From Bremia lactucae (taxonomy: Eukaryota; Oomycota; Peronosporomycetes; Peronosporales; Peronosporaceae): a DNA stretch of 54,849 nucleotides. The stretch lies in the NCBI RefSeq assembly GCF_004359215.1, contig NC_090612.1, forward strand, positions 6,121,701-6,176,549, in the 5' to 3' direction. A program made the translations under genes and the position numbers. Positions 19,095 through 30,594 of this stretch are shown piece by piece. The notes under the pieces were generated by a model. The model saw only the letters and a program-made list of their open reading frames with translations. It did not search any database and was not told where the DNA came from. The number at the start of each line of letters is the position of its first letter. Position 1 is the stretch's first letter.

Positions 19095-20359
19095 ACTGTA
19101 TAAGGTACATTTCGATTGTCTACGTTAATGTGGTACAACTCGCATTATGAATTGTATACCTTTTTCTATTTAAAATAGGTAATATCAATTAAATCCCATT
19201 TTTGAGGATAATACGCGTGGCGGCCACCAAAAAGTATAAAAGGTAAGGTTTTTACATTTTAAACGTATCCATAAAGTTCAGTTTCTTTTTGATTCAAACA
19301 GCGTAGCGTGCCTTCCCAAGGCTTGCGCTGCGATCAATGAGAGTACTAAGCCTTTTTTTAGATACTTTGCGGAGCTACTTCGCTCCTTAAGTTAGAGAAA
19401 GCTATCAAGGCTCAAACAGTACTTACTTCTATAGAACTATTAAGTATAACAACTCAGCGATTTACACAAACTCGTAGAGCTTAACGAATTATAATACGGC
19501 AATCAGTGGTTTGTAGAGCCAAGAGACAACTAATGCCCGAGAGTGAATACCATATGAAGGCTTTTGTACTCTTATAGATCAATTCGCAAGCCTTAGTCAG
19601 GCACTTAGCGCCTTAAGATCAAAGGCAAACTGAACTTATTTTGATGTTTTAAAGTATGAGAAATCTTACCCTAATTACTTCCAAAATAGATCTTGGTCAC
19701 CAGATCTCTATCTGGTGGCTGCAAAGCATATTACCCACAATTATGGGTATATATTGATACATCTTATTTTAAACATCAAAAGAATATTTTACCCATACTA
19801 TGATTTGTACCACATTAACGGTTTACCAACCGAAGTGTACCATTAAAACACAACGGTTTATCAAAAAGCACTCACACAATATATGTAATAGAGCACACAT
19901 TTATTGAAGAATCGTTGTTATTGTACATTTACTTTATGGGTAAAATACCCTTTCATCCTATTCTAAAATAGTTAATTACTAAAATCCCATTTATTACGAA
20001 TAACAAATGTGGTCGCCGCCAGATATAAATATGGCGGCCGAAACCTATTTTTAAATTAGCTAGGGTAAGTTTTTAGATTAAATGAATAGATAAAGTGCAG
20101 TTCGCCTTTGATCTTAAATCGTCTACTGCCTTTCTAAGGCTTGCGCAGTAATCTGTGAGAAATAGAAGCCTTTCTAAGGAGCGTACTGTTGGGCACTAGT
20201 TGCCACTTGGTTCTACGAACCCCTGGATCCCTTGAACTAGGATTCATTAAGCTTTAATAGCTTTTACGACTCCCTGAATTGTTAAACCCATTACTTCGAT
20301 AGAACTAAGTGAGTCTGAAAGTCTTCCTCTGAATTTAGGAGCGAGGTAGCTCCGCTACA
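19095..20359. mobile_element. Cluster of three hairpin-rich LTRs, two facing each other
   Basis: Three copies of the gypsy LTR: a partial plus copy (about 19,095-19,360), a minus copy (about 19,369-19,845) and a complete plus copy (19,884-20,359) with TGTAATAGAG...CTCCGCTACA ends. The minus and complete plus LTRs have their start ends facing each other about 40 bp apart. No internal coding sequence lies between them. The cluster sits 3' of WRAP73 and repeats at 28.48-29.74 and 46.22-47.48 kb. Confidence 0.65.
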
Positions 20360-20404
20360 ATATAAGTTGTGACTAGCGCCGTATTTTTCGCTTAGTTAAT
20401 TTGT

Positions 20405-20860
20405 CCAGTGCGAAATTTCATCGACAGATTGCATTTTGATGCGACGGCAGTAGAATCTGATCAAGAGCATGAATTCTTGTTTTTGAGCCTAAACCACGCA
20501 CCTGATCAATTACGTTTTCAACTTTAAGGATGCATTTATAAGCTTCGTTTGAGAGTTCAAGTGGAAATAAGAGCTCCAATTACGAACCGAGTGTAGGAGT
20601 TGCGACATCGATTGACGCGAATTCCAGCTCCACAGCGAATTTACCTTCGTCCGAAGTCACTGCTTGTAGCGCAGTAGCTTCCCTTTGCAGTTAATGTGCT
20701 TCCCCGTCATTTATAGGTACAATCCGACACTTTCACGTTAGCAATTTACCGAAGCAAAAATGGCCTCAAACGACTTGCTTCTGTAATTAAACAAAGTGAC
20801 GTAAAGCTGTGGATTAAATAATATTAAAAGGCAACGTGATTTTTTTTTCTAGAGGCGTCC
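20405..20860 (-). pseudogene. Unrecognised coding-like fragment 3' of WRAP73
   Basis: Minus strand: TSDEGKFAVELEFASIDVAT, then after one stop LELLFPLELSNEAYKCILKV and GLGSKTRIHALDQILLPS. The third-base pattern and run length look coding, but ends and family are not recognised. It starts about 150 bp beyond the WRAP73 stop. All three copies share the in-frame stop, so it is an old relic. Confidence 0.35.
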
Positions 20861-20882
20861 GCCGGCGCAAATTCTCAACCAT

Positions 20883-22632
20883 TCAAATATCATTCCGCAC
20901 GGATGGCAACGATATACGACAACATTGCTGACGACCAACCGCAACTAGTGCATCGCCAGACGGAGCCCACTGAATACCTAATGCTTGAAATGAATCTATC
21001 GGAGAATTTGGTAAGGCAAATTGTAATGATGATTGCTGTCAACAAATCGTACCTATTGTAATGTCGACCCACGAGACAGTCTCATTAGCCCAAAAATAAA
21101 CACGACCATTCCCTGACGTAATTGCGAGGCGACTACTTACGGGATCCCATCGCATATTTCGAACACATTCAAGCAGTGATACTACCGAATGCAGCATTTG
21201 AGTATCGGCGCGCCAGATCCAAACGTTGTACGGCATTTGATCACTTTTGGAGGCGAGAAATGCAGAGTCAGCACTCCACACAATCCGGCTAATGCCAATC
21301 TTTTGATTTTCTAATCTGTAAAAAGTAGTTTTCATTGAGTAACATTAATGTCAGTAGAAATATCCGCAATCGTATGTCTCAGTTAAACTTACAATGGATC
21401 GCAGGTAATTGTGCGGACAGAGAATGGTGGCTCTCGCTTTACAAAGCAGATATCGCACTGTTTTTTTTCACCAGCTGCCTGAGCAGCTGCAGATGCGGCC
21501 TGCAGCGAGTTTGATAAAAGTGAAGAGCTTCGCTGTGATACCGCAACGCGCCTGCCTCGCGGCCGATCCATGACATCGACATCTGCATACCTTTCTTCGA
21601 AATCAATCTATGGGTCAAGAAAGAAAATTACATTGAATAGTCCCCATATATTTAGCTGTATCCTTACCGCTAGGTGACTAGTATGCAGTCTTGAGGTGGC
21701 AATTTGTTCGTGGTCAAAGTCCGCGATGGGCTTCAAAGTAACATGACTAAGCACGCGCAGGTGCTCATCGTAACTCCCAAGCGCAAGAAACTGGCCTGAC
21801 GCTGACCACATCATACTTTTCAATCCTAACGCGTTTTCATAAGCCTATGAAGGAAGATTATTCATTCAGTATAACCTTCCGCTTAGGTGCATCACTTCAC
21901 AAATACTGTACCTGGTACCTTGCCAGCTGCGTGCCATCGGGGGAATACAACAATACTCTAAATTCTAAGTGAGTGTCTCGAACAGCGATTGACCTGCGTG
22001 TAGCAGGCTGCATATTGAGGAAGTTGCACTTTATGAACAGTATCCGTCACGTACGCGCCGTCGGGAGACCATACGACTTCGACACAGTCGTAGCTGTCGA
22101 TTACAAAATGGACCGTAAGTTCCCAGCTCTCACAGCTGTAAATTCCGATAAAATCTTTGCCGCCGTGCCGTTCTACAACGGCCAAGAACGTCCCATTATT
22201 TGTGAAACTGAGACCATCAGCCGCCAGTTTAGGGTTGTGAATAGAGCAATGTGCTGTCGGACTTTCAAGAGACCACACGGTTGCGTGTAGCTGAAAGTCG
22301 GACACCGTCACAATATGTCGCGCGTCGGGCGTCCACCTGGTATAGACAAGCCCCGCAACACCTTCCGAAATTTTGCGGGTCCAGGAAGAATCCTGCACAG
22401 ACCATAGCTGCACAACAGCGTGCTTGAAAGAGGCTGTCAATACGAGATGCGAGTCCGCCGACCACGCAAGCGCCTGGACTTCGCCTACCGCGGAATAGCG
22501 CTGTACAATTTGCAGCGAGCGAGCATCTCGAATGATAAGGCTATTTCCATTTGCAGCCGCAATACAATGACTGCTTGGCGACCAGCGCACCAGCCCGTGC
22601 GTCACGAGCATTGGCGATGATATGGACGCCAT
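20883..22632 (-). CDS. WRAP73: WRAP73/WDR8-like WD40 protein, copy 1
   Basis: Six exons: 22632-22055, 21993-21912, 21844-21668, 21607-21393, 21315-21053 and 20995-20883; introns of 57-77 nt with GT...AG ends. They join in frame to 475 aa (human WRAP73 is 460). WD40 blocks follow WRAP73 order: [16 protein letters not shown] near residue 25, [17 protein letters not shown] near 90, [10 protein letters not shown] then [14 protein letters not shown] near 220, [13 protein letters not shown] near 245 and YNVWIWRAD near 390. WRAP73 works with SSX2IP/Msd1 to anchor microtubule minus ends at spindle poles and basal bodies, fitting a zoospore-forming organism. Start chosen at MASISS; upstream codons are open but unlike the family. 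This copy has Arg where the other copies (and human) have Cys in W-x-C-K-I. Confidence 0.9.
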
Positions 22633-22867
22633 TCTACGCAAAACAGGGAAGAGGAAACACTTAGCAAATGTATGGAAAGTTTTTTTCAGTTTCGGGCAGC
22701 GGAACAATGATTGACTGCCAGAACACGGAATGCTACAATTAGATCGTGAGCAATTGAAGAAAAATCATTTATTTCACTATCAGGTCCATTTAAGGCGCTG
22801 GCAGAATAAGCTGCCTGTTCGCCCAAAGCGCTACGAAACAAAATGCTAAGAAGGAGGGGCGCTGAAT

Positions 22868-23068
22868 CTAATGCTTAAGTATTAGTATCATAAGATATAA
22901 AGCGTTTGTACTTGGCACACGTGGGCTTCTAGCACATGTTTCAGTAATGGCTTTCAAACGATGCGTATAGCCATTTTGGCTTAAGGGCAGAAGCATCCAG
23001 GCGGAGGTCAATAAAATACTAACTATTTGGTACCAAGAAGCGAAAGCGACCATGCCAGCTACCTTCAT
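22868..23068 (-). CDS. Small membrane-protein-like ORF (66 aa), copy 1
   Basis: ATG-started ORF with one clear hydrophobic segment (residues 6-28, AFASWYQIVSILLTSAWMLL) and a basic tail. It is upstream of and co-oriented with WRAP73, about 240 bp away. The three copies differ by one residue (Val/Ile) and keep the frame open. Not recognised; it could be a short gene, an exon of a larger one, or chance. Confidence 0.3.
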   Translation of the reverse strand: MKVAGMVAFASWYQIVSILLTSAWMLLPLSQNGYTHRLKAITETCARSPRVPSTNALYLMILILKH

Positions 23069-23163
23069 AAATAAGGAGACTTTAAAATTGGCTTTCGCGA
23101 GCTCTCTTGTTGAGTTCTTTTGTAAGGTTAATAATCACTGACGCGCGACAACATCGTAAGAGC

Positions 23164-23376
23164 TTAATTCCAGATGGGGGCATCATCGTTGGGAGATGGG
23201 CTGATAGTTTTGCAACGGAGTGCGACGTGCTTGACGCGCTTGCGCCTGTAACTAATTTGCAAAGGTAAACGTGACACCAATTTCCGGCTTAGATACACGA
23301 CATACTGTATAAAGTAGAATGGAACGTACCTAGGGGACACACAAAAAGAGGCAAAAGAGAGTGTTATTAATTTCAT
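23164..23376 (-). CDS. Hypothetical ORF (70 aa), copy 1
   Basis: Starts MKLITLSFASFCVSP, signal-peptide-like, followed by an aromatic then Arg/Lys-rich stretch (SYRRKRVKHVALR). It is open in all three copies. No domain is recognised and there is no RxLR-EER pattern. Low confidence that it is expressed. Confidence 0.25.
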   Translation of the reverse strand: MKLITLSFASFCVSPRYVPFYFIQYVVYLSRKLVSRLPLQISYRRKRVKHVALRCKTISPSPNDDAPIWN

Positions 23377-23586
23377 TACCCCCTAGCTTGCTACAAATAT
23401 TCACGACAGGAGAAATCAGGAAATGAAAACCATACAGTCGTTCGGTGTGAATACGATTACCAAATCTAGTACTCGTACCACTTTGTTATTTCATCACCCT
23501 AAAGCTTGCCTTTCTACACTCCTCCTCGTCGACACTGTTCTTGACAAAACACTCGATCCTTGGTCTGCCACCGTCAACTTGAATCG

Positions 23587-23686
23587 GTTCACTTCAAACC
23601 AATCACTTGGCGCATTTCATCCAGTCTTGGTGCAGCCAACGCCTTTGTAAGTATGTCTACAGGCACATTCAAAGTCTCTCGATATT
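23587..23686 (-). pseudogene. Copia RNase H end, cut by contig join
   Basis: The last ~33 codons of the copia RNase H found complete at 24,774-25,205 (ETLNVPVDILTKALAAPRL ... QVIGLK). Sequence is lost at the n at 23,687. Confidence 0.75.
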
Positions 23687-23687
23687 N
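23687..23687. other. Single-base n at the centre of the large inverted repeat
   Basis: The left contig ends inside a copia RNase H read on the minus strand; the next base starts a different part of the same copia. Everything on either side is inverted repeat, so the symmetry centre is a contig join. Confidence 0.8.
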
Positions 23688-24460
23688 GAAGAAAACGTGG
23701 GATTATTCTTGGCATTGGTAAAGAGACCAAGGGTACCGAGTCTACCTACCCAAGGATAAAGTGGTTGTCGTAACCCATCTCGGTGCTTTGCAGGAAGTCT
23801 CCATTTTCTTGCCAGAGCGAAAATCATTTTTATGCTGGACATGTCTATGGCAGCTGCAAAAGTAATGCCACAGTTCACGTCAAAAACTTTTTCGTTTCCA
23901 CACGCGACCAGTCTTGTCTTCTAACGCTCTATACCGCCTTCCCGTCACGCTTCGTTTTAAACACACACTTCGAATCTGGAGCTCGAACGTTTTCTCGCGT
24001 TTTGACCACATTCCATACTCCATTTCTTTCCAAAGCTTATATCTCTTCCCCAGTCGCAGTCACCCACCCTGCTTTGCGATCGCTACGCATAGCTTCGCCA
24101 AAGCTCGGATTAGAATCAGTAACACCTCATTGTAATCAGTTCCAGTTACCAAAAGGTCATCCACGTATACACCGACAATTATAATGTGACCAATTGTCCA
24201 TCAAATACACGCGCATGTCTGTTAGGCTTTGTTGAAGCCAATGCTCACCAGCTTCTGGTGCAACAATTTGCTCCACAATCTCTCTGCTTGCTTTAAACCA
24301 TAGAGAGCATTTTCAGCTCCAAAACCATTTCATTAATTTCGAACTCCTCCGCAATCTGCATTCCTTGCTGAAAATGGATGAAGATGTCCAAATTCGCTTC
24401 TTTTTCGGCCTTAACATCAGCATTCGGTACGACATGTACGAAATATTGAGACGTTAAACA
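23688..24460 (-). pseudogene. Copia RT in two pieces, each flipped in place (copy 1)
   Basis: After a short plus-strand piece (KGYRVYLPKDKVVVVTHLG, 23,688-23,780) two RT blocks lie on the minus strand. Block 1 (about 23,784-24,119): GWVTATGEE, ALERNGVWNVVKTRENV, CVFKTKRDGKAV and AAIDMSSIKMIFALARKW. Block 2 (about 24,130-24,454): NADVKAEKEANLDIF, QGMQIAEEFE and GVYVDDLLVTGTD with the catalytic YVDD. Reading left to right the blocks are in normal order, but each is inverted, while integrase and RNase H pieces are on the plus strand. Broken by stops and frameshifts. Confidence 0.75.
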
Positions 24461-24773
24461 AAAATCAAAACGATCAAGTGTGTGGGTTGTATATGAAAAA
24501 CAATGAGACTGCTGTTTCAGATAAGTCCGCGCGATACGTTTGACAATATTACGACAAAGCTATTTCGCATGAAGTGGAGGAGGTGATGAGTCACCATCAT
24601 AATCATACGAAGTCAAAGAGAAAGACTCCGTGGACAAGCAGGAAAAAAGTTGTACCAGTTCGGTAACAAATCCAAACTTTCGACTGGGAAACCAGAAGTC
24701 GCATTTTATTTGATGAGCTTACTTCTCTATCGGTGAATATCTCAGATGGGCTCGCCTTCGTATGGTTATGAAT
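24461..24773. other. Degenerate copia spacer
   Basis: About 310 bp between the RT block and RNase H. Its last ~100 bp (from about 24,690) read weakly as RT/RNase H linker on the plus strand (MNRMLYKWLAKATRKVSHG). The rest is not recognised. Confidence 0.4.
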
Positions 24774-25205
24774 CGAATGCTTTACAAGTGGTTGGCTAAA
24801 GCGACGCGGAAAGTCAGTCACGGGTGGTGCCATTGATCTGGATATGCAAAAAAACAAAGTGGTGTTTTGCTCTCTACATTGGAAGCTGAGTTTACAGCTG
24901 CTTCAATTATGGCTCGAGAACTTTTGGGCAAACGCGAACTGTGGAAAGAATTGAGTGTGAGTTTTGAAGAAGCGATGTCGTTGCGAGTGGATAACCAAGC
25001 TGCTTTGAAGCAGCTTGATGGCGAGAGAGCATCAGCCAAGGCCAAACATATTGATGTTCGCATCAAATTTGTCGGTGATTTTACTAAGCGTGGGATCATA
25101 AAACCCGAATATCGAGAGACTTTGAATGTGCCTGTAGACATACTTACAAAGGCGTTGGCTGCACCAAGACTGGATGAAATGCGCCAAGTGATTGGTTTGA
25201 AGTGA
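24774..25205 (+). pseudogene. Copia RNase H C-terminal part (copy 1)
   Basis: A plus-strand frame of 112 codons from 24,867 contains LSTLEAEFTAASIMARELLG, RVDNQAALKQLDGE, AKAKHIDVRIKFV and VDILTKALAAPRLDEM, the copia RNase H from the Glu-containing block to the end. It stops with TGA at 25,203-25,205. Upstream (GWCH, frame-shifted) is decayed. Confidence 0.85.
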
Positions 25206-25415
25206 ACCGATTCAAGTTGAGGGTGGCAGACCAAGGATCGAGTGTTTTGTCATGAACAGTGTCGACGAGGAGGAGTGTAGAAAGGCAAGCTTCAGGGTGA
25301 TGAAATAACAAAATGGTACGAGTACTAGATTTGGTAATCGTATTCACACCGAACGACTGTATGGTTTTCATTTCCTGATTTCTCCTGTCGTGAATATTTG
25401 CAGCAAGCTAGGGTA

Positions 25416-25628
25416 ATGAAATTAATAACACTCTCTTTTGCCTCTTTTTGTGTGTCCCCTAGGTACGTTCCATTCTACTTTATACAGTATGTCGTGTATC
25501 TAAGCCGGAAATTGGTGTCACGTTTACCTTTGCAAATTAGTTACAGGCGCAAGCGCGTCAAGCACGTCGCACTCCGTTGCAAAACTATCAGCCCATCTCC
25601 CAACGATGATGCCCCCATCTGGAATTAA
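25416..25628 (+). CDS. Hypothetical ORF (70 aa from MKL), copy 2
   Basis: Same protein as at 23,376-23,164 (minus); the frame is also open six codons further upstream. Identical to copy 3 at 43,202-43,414. Not recognised. Confidence 0.25.
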   Translation: MKLITLSFASFCVSPRYVPFYFIQYVVYLSRKLVSRLPLQISYRRKRVKHVALRCKTISPSPNDDAPIWN

Positions 25629-25720
25629 GCTCTTACGATGTTGTCGCGCGTCAGTGATTAACCTTACAAAAGAACTCAACAAGAGAGCTCGCGAAAGCCA
25701 ATTTTAAAGTCTCCTTATTT

Positions 25721-25921
25721 ATGAAGGTAGCTGGCATGGTCGCTTTCGCTTCTTGGTACCAAATAATTAGTATTTTATTGACCTCCGCCTGGATGCTTCT
25801 GCCCTTAAGCCAAAATGGCTATACGCATCGTTTGAAAGCCATTACTGAAACATGTGCTAGAAGCCCACGTGTGCCAAGTACAAACGCTTTATATCTTATG
25901 ATACTAATACTTAAGCATTAG
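25721..25921 (+). CDS. Small membrane-protein-like ORF (66 aa), copy 2
   Basis: As at 23,068-22,868, with Ile for Val in the hydrophobic segment. It lies 236 bp upstream of the WRAP73 start on the same strand. Confidence 0.3.
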   Translation: MKVAGMVAFASWYQIISILLTSAWMLLPLSQNGYTHRLKAITETCARSPRVPSTNALYLMILILKH

Positions 25922-26156
25922 ATTCAGCGCCCCTCCTTCTTAGCATTTTGTTTCGTAGCGCTTTGGGCGAACAGGCAGCTTATTCTGCCAGCGCCTAAAA
26001 TGGACCTGATAGTGAAATAAATGATTTTTCTTCAATTGCTCACGATCTAATTGTAGCATTCCGTGTTCTGGCAGTCAACCATTGCTCCGCTGCCCGAAAC
26101 TGAAAAAAACTTTCCATACATTTGCTAAGTGTTTCCTCTTCCCTGTTTTGCGTAGA

Positions 26157-27907
26157 ATGGCGTCCATATCATCGCCAATGCTCGTGACGCACGGGCTGGT
26201 GCGCTGGTCGCCAAGCAGTCATTGTATTGCGGCTGCAAATGGAAATAGCCTTATCATTCGAGATGCTCGCTCGCTGCAAATTGTACAGCGCTATTTCGCG
26301 GTAGGCGAAGTCCAGTCGCTTGCGTGGTCGGCGGACTCGCATCTCGTATTGACAGCCTCTTTTAAGCACGCTGTTGTGCAGCTATGGTCTGTGCAGGATT
26401 CTTCCTGGACCTGCAAAATTTCGGAAGGTGTTGCGGGGCTTGTCTATACCAGGTGGACGCCCGACGCGCGACATATTGTGACGGTGTCCGACTTTCAGCT
26501 ACACGCAACCGTGTGGTCTCTTGAAAGTCCGACAGCACATTGCTCTATTCACAACCCTAAACTGGCGGCTGATGGTCTCAGTTTCACAAATAATGGGACG
26601 TTCTTGGCCGTTGTAGAACGGCACGGCGGCAAAGATTTTATCGGAATTTACAGCTGTGAGAGCTGGGAACTTACGGTCCATTTTGTAATCGACAGCTACG
26701 ACTGTGTCGAAGTCGTATGGTCTCCCGACGGCGCGTACGTGACGTATACTGTTCATAAAGTGCAACTTCCTCAATGTGCAGCCTGCTACACGCAGGTCAA
26801 TCGCTGTTCGAGACACTCACTTAGAATTTAGAGTATTGTTGTATTCCCCCGATGGCACGCAGCTGGCAAGGTACCAGGTACAGTATTTGTGAAGTGATGC
26901 ACCTAAGCGGAAGGTTATACTGAATGAATAATCTTCCTTCATAGGCTTATGAAAACGCGTTAGGATTGAAAAGTATGATGTGGTCAGCGTCAGGCCAGTT
27001 TCTTGCGCTTGGGAGTTACGATGAGCACCTGCGCGTGCTTAGTCATGTTACTTTGAAGCCCATCGCGGACTTTGACCACGAACAAATTGCCACCTCAAGA
27101 CTGCATACTAGTCACCTAGCGGTAAGGATACAGCTAAATATATGGGGACTATATATTGTAATATTTCTTTCTTGACCCATAGATTGATTTCGAAGAAAGG
27201 TATGCAGATGTCGATGTCATGGATCGGCCGCGAGGCAGGCGCGTTGCGGTATCACAGCGAAGCTCTTCACTTTTATCAAACTCGCTGCAGGCCGCATCTG
27301 CAGCTGCTCAGGCAGCTGGTGAAAAAAAACAGTGCGATATCTGCTTTGTAAAGCGAGAGCCACCATTCTCTGTCCGCACAATTACCTGCGATCCATTGTT
27401 AGTTTAACTGAGACATACGATTGCGGATATTTCTACTGACATTAATGTTACTCAATGAAAACTACTTTTTACAGATTAGAAAATCAAAAGATTGGCATTA
27501 GCCGGATTGTGTGGAGTGCTGACTCTGCATTTCTCGCCTCCAAAAGTGATCAAATGCCGTACAACGTTTGGATCTGGCGCGCCGATACTCAAATGCTGCA
27601 TTCGGTAGTATCACTGCTTGAATGTGTTCGAAATATGCGATGGGATCCCGTAAGTAGTCGCCTCGCAATTACGTCAGGGAATGGTCGTGTTTATTTTTGG
27701 GCTAATGAGACTGTCTCATGGGTCGACATTACAATAGGTACGATTTGTTGACAGCAATCATCATTACAAATTGCCTTACCAAATTCTCCGATAGATTCAT
27801 TTCAAGCATTAGGTATTCAGTGGGCTCCGTCTGGCGATGCACTAGTTGCGGTTGGTCGTCAGCAATGTTGTCGTATATCGTTGCCATCCGTGCGGAATGA
27901 TATTTGA
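26157..27907 (+). CDS. WRAP73: WRAP73/WDR8-like WD40 protein, copy 2
   Basis: Exons 26157-26734, 26796-26877, 26945-27121, 27183-27397, 27475-27737 and 27795-27907; 475 aa with no stop. Role and domains as for 20,883-22,632. This is the most diverged copy. It has Phe for Ser and Ser for Ala around RY(S/F)AVGEVQ(A/S)LAWS. Changes inside intron 1 leave the splice sites untouched. Intron 3 is one base longer. The intron 4 donor is GTTAGT where the other two have GTAAGT: still GT but weaker, so reading through would add two residues and a stop. Best explained as the allele on the second haplotype. Confidence 0.9.
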
Positions 27908-27954
27908 ATGGTTGAGAATTTGCGCCGGCGGACGCCTCTAGAAAATAAATTCAC

Positions 27955-28430
27955 GTTGCCTTTTAATATTATTTAATCCACAGCTTTACGTATTTATTCT
28001 CACTCAGCCAGTTTGTTTAATTACAAAAGCAAGTCGTTTGAGGCCATTTTTGCTTCGGTAAATTGCTAACGTGAAAGTGTCGGATTGTATCTATAAATGA
28101 CGGGGAAGCACATTAACTGCAAAGGGAAGCTACTGCGCTACAAGCAGTGACTTCGGACGAAGGTAAATTCGCTGTGGAGCTGGAATCTGCGTCAATCGAT
28201 GTCGCAACTCCTACACTCGGCTCGTAATTGGAGCTCTTATTTCAACTTGAACTCTCAAACGAAGCTTATAAATGCATCCTTAAAGTTGAAAACGTAATTT
28301 GTCAGGTGCGTGGTTTAGGCTCAAAAACAAGAATTCATGGCGCTCTTGATCAAATCCTACTGCAGTCGCATCAAAATGCAATCTGTCGATGAGATTTCGC
28401 ACTGGACAAATTAATTAAGCGAAAAATTCG
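27955..28430 (+). pseudogene. Unrecognised coding-like fragment 3' of WRAP73, copy 2
   Basis: Same relic as at 20,405-20,860, including the in-frame stop, with a short extra stretch near 27,990-28,010 and a further stop. Function unknown. Confidence 0.3.
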
Positions 28431-28480
28431 GCGCTAGACACAACTTATATCAATATTTTTAATAATGAAATAGTTCGTAT

Positions 28481-29745
28481 TGTAGCGGAGCTACCTCGCT
28501 CCTAAAGTCAGAGGAAGACTTTCAGACTCACTTAGTTCTATCGAACTAATGGTTTAACAATTCAGGGAGTCGTAAAAGCTATTAAAGCTTAATGAATCCT
28601 AGTTCAAGGGATCCAGGAGTTCGTAGAACCAAGTGGCAACTAGTGCCCAAGAGTACGCTCCCTAGAAAGGCTTCTATTTCTCACAGATTATTGCGCAAGC
28701 CTTAGAAAGGCAGTAGACGCTTTAAGATCAAAGGTGAACTGCACTTTATCTATTCATTTAATCTAAAAACCTCCCCTAGCTAATTTAAAAATAGGTTTCG
28801 GCCGCCATATTTATATCTGGCGGCGACCACATTTGTTATTCGTAATAAATGGGATTTTAGTAATTAACTATTTTAGAATAGGATGAAAGGGTATTTTAAC
28901 CATAAAGTAAATGTACAATAACAACGATTCTCCAATAAATGTGTGCTCTATTACATATATTGTGTGAGTGCTTTTTTATAGACCGTTGTGTTTTAATGGT
29001 ACACTTCGGTTGGTAAACCGTTAATGTGGTACAAATCAAAGTATGGGTAAAATATCCTTTTGATGTTTAAAATAAGATGTATCAATAAATACCCATAATT
29101 GTGGGTAATATGCTTTGCAGCCACCAGATAGAGATCTGGTGACCGAGATCTATTTTGAAAGTAATTAGGGTAAGATTTCTCATACTTTAAAACATCAAAA
29201 TGAGTTCAGTTTGCCTGTGATCTTAAGGCGCTAAGTGCCTGACTAAGGCTTGCGAATTGATCTATAAGAGTACAAAAGCCTTCCTATGGTATTCACTCTC
29301 GGGCATTAGTTGTCTCTTGGCTCTACAAACCACTGATTGCCGTATTATAATTCGTTAAGCTCTACGAGTTTGTGTAAATCGCTGAGTTGTTATACTTAAT
29401 AGTTCTATAGAAGTAAGTACTGTTTGAGCCTTGATAGCTTTCTCTAACTTAAGGAGCGAAGTAGCTCATCAAAGTATCTAAAAAAAGACTTAGTACTCTC
29501 ATTGATCGCAGCGCAAGCCTTGGGGAGGCACGCTACGCTGTTTGAATCAAAAAGAAACTGAGCTTTATGGATACGTTTAAAATGTAAAAACCTTACCTTT
29601 GATACTTTTGGTGGCCGCCACGCGTATTATCTTCAAAAATGGGATTTAAGTGATATTACCTATTTTAAATAGAAAAAGGTATACAATTCAGAATGCGAGT
29701 TGTACCACATTAACGTAGACAATCGAAATGTACCTTATACAGTCT
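28481..29745. mobile_element. LTR cluster, haplotype 2
   Basis: Complete minus LTR 28,481-28,955 (ends TGTAG...TTACA), plus LTR about 28,994-29,475 and partial minus LTR about 29,483-29,745, matching 20,359-19,095 in reverse with more substitutions and an extra ~30 bp before the first LTR. Confidence 0.65.
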
Positions 29746-30385
29746 CGCTCAAGTTTTGCACGTAGTAAGAAATAATAACCCTGTACTACAGATTTAAAGA
29801 GTATTGACAACATAAAATCAGCTGAAAAGAAAGGGTAAACATATGGCTGACCTTCAATGCCCCGTTACACCCTCCCTGTAGCGGAGCTACCTCGCTCCTA
29901 ACGTCAGAGGAAGACTTTAAACTTAGAAAGTTACTTAGTTCTATGGCACTAAAAAAAAATTAATTAAGTAAGTTGTTCAGGCTCGTAGATCTTAGTGAAT
30001 ACTAGTTCAAAAGACTCAGAGGTTCGTAGAGCCAAGTGGCATCTAACGCCCGAGGGTCTATACCTTAGGAAGGCTTATTACTATCGTTGATCGCAGCACA
30101 AGCCTCAGATAGGCACTAGGCAGTCGAAGATCAAAAGGGGAACTGAATTGTTTTCAAATTTAAAATATAAACCGCACCCTAATTACATTTAAAATGATTT
30201 AGGCCACCAGAAAGATCTCTGGTGGCGACCACTCGAATTACTCATTAAAAATGGGGTTTTAATGATAATACTTATTTTAAATAGAAAAGAGGGCAATTGA
30301 CCCATGATGTAAAATCTACGGTTGTGTTTACGTCCTCTTGTCTTATGACACCCAAGCCAGGGTCACCGACCGTTTCCGCTCTCTC
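29746..30385 (-). mobile_element. LTR fragments up to a rearrangement junction
   Basis: A TGTAACGGGG-type fragment (to 29,872) and then the minus LTR from 29,877, equivalent to 18,961 downwards. At 30,385 the match to 18,470 stops and sequence equal to 14,322 begins in the other direction, with a shared ctcct at the join. Confidence 0.7.
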
Positions 30386-30594
30386 CTCATCCTATTTCTC
30401 AGACGGAGTGAGATTTCCATAGTCCACGTACTCATCATCTCCAAGGAAGGAGCTAAGGGTCGGTGACTCATGCTTAGATGTCACACGACAGCGGATGTAA
30501 GAACATAAGCGTAAGGTTAGCTGTTCAATATCCAACCTCAAAGAGGTTGAGAGCGAATGTCGACAATCAGTGTCAACAGTCTGATGGAGGAGGG
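30386..30594 (-). pseudogene. Antisense 3' ORF N-terminal part, haplotype 2
   Basis: Direct repeat of 14,322-14,533: the leader next to the LTR and the first codons of the antisense ORF on the minus strand. It is cut at 30,386; the rest of the ORF lies 5.6 kb away at 35.8-36.3 kb, as expected if the segment is circularly permuted. Confidence 0.55.

Noticed and set aside
23164..23376. Secreted RxLR-type effector
   Set aside because: The hydrophobic start resembles a signal peptide, but no RxLR or EER motif follows and the ORF is only 70 codons.
18470..30385. A genuine ~12-kb chromosomal palindrome with WRAP73 on both arms
   Set aside because: The symmetry centre is the n at 23,687 and the arms differ as alleles do. 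A scaffold join is the simpler explanation, kept as a testable finding rather than a feature.
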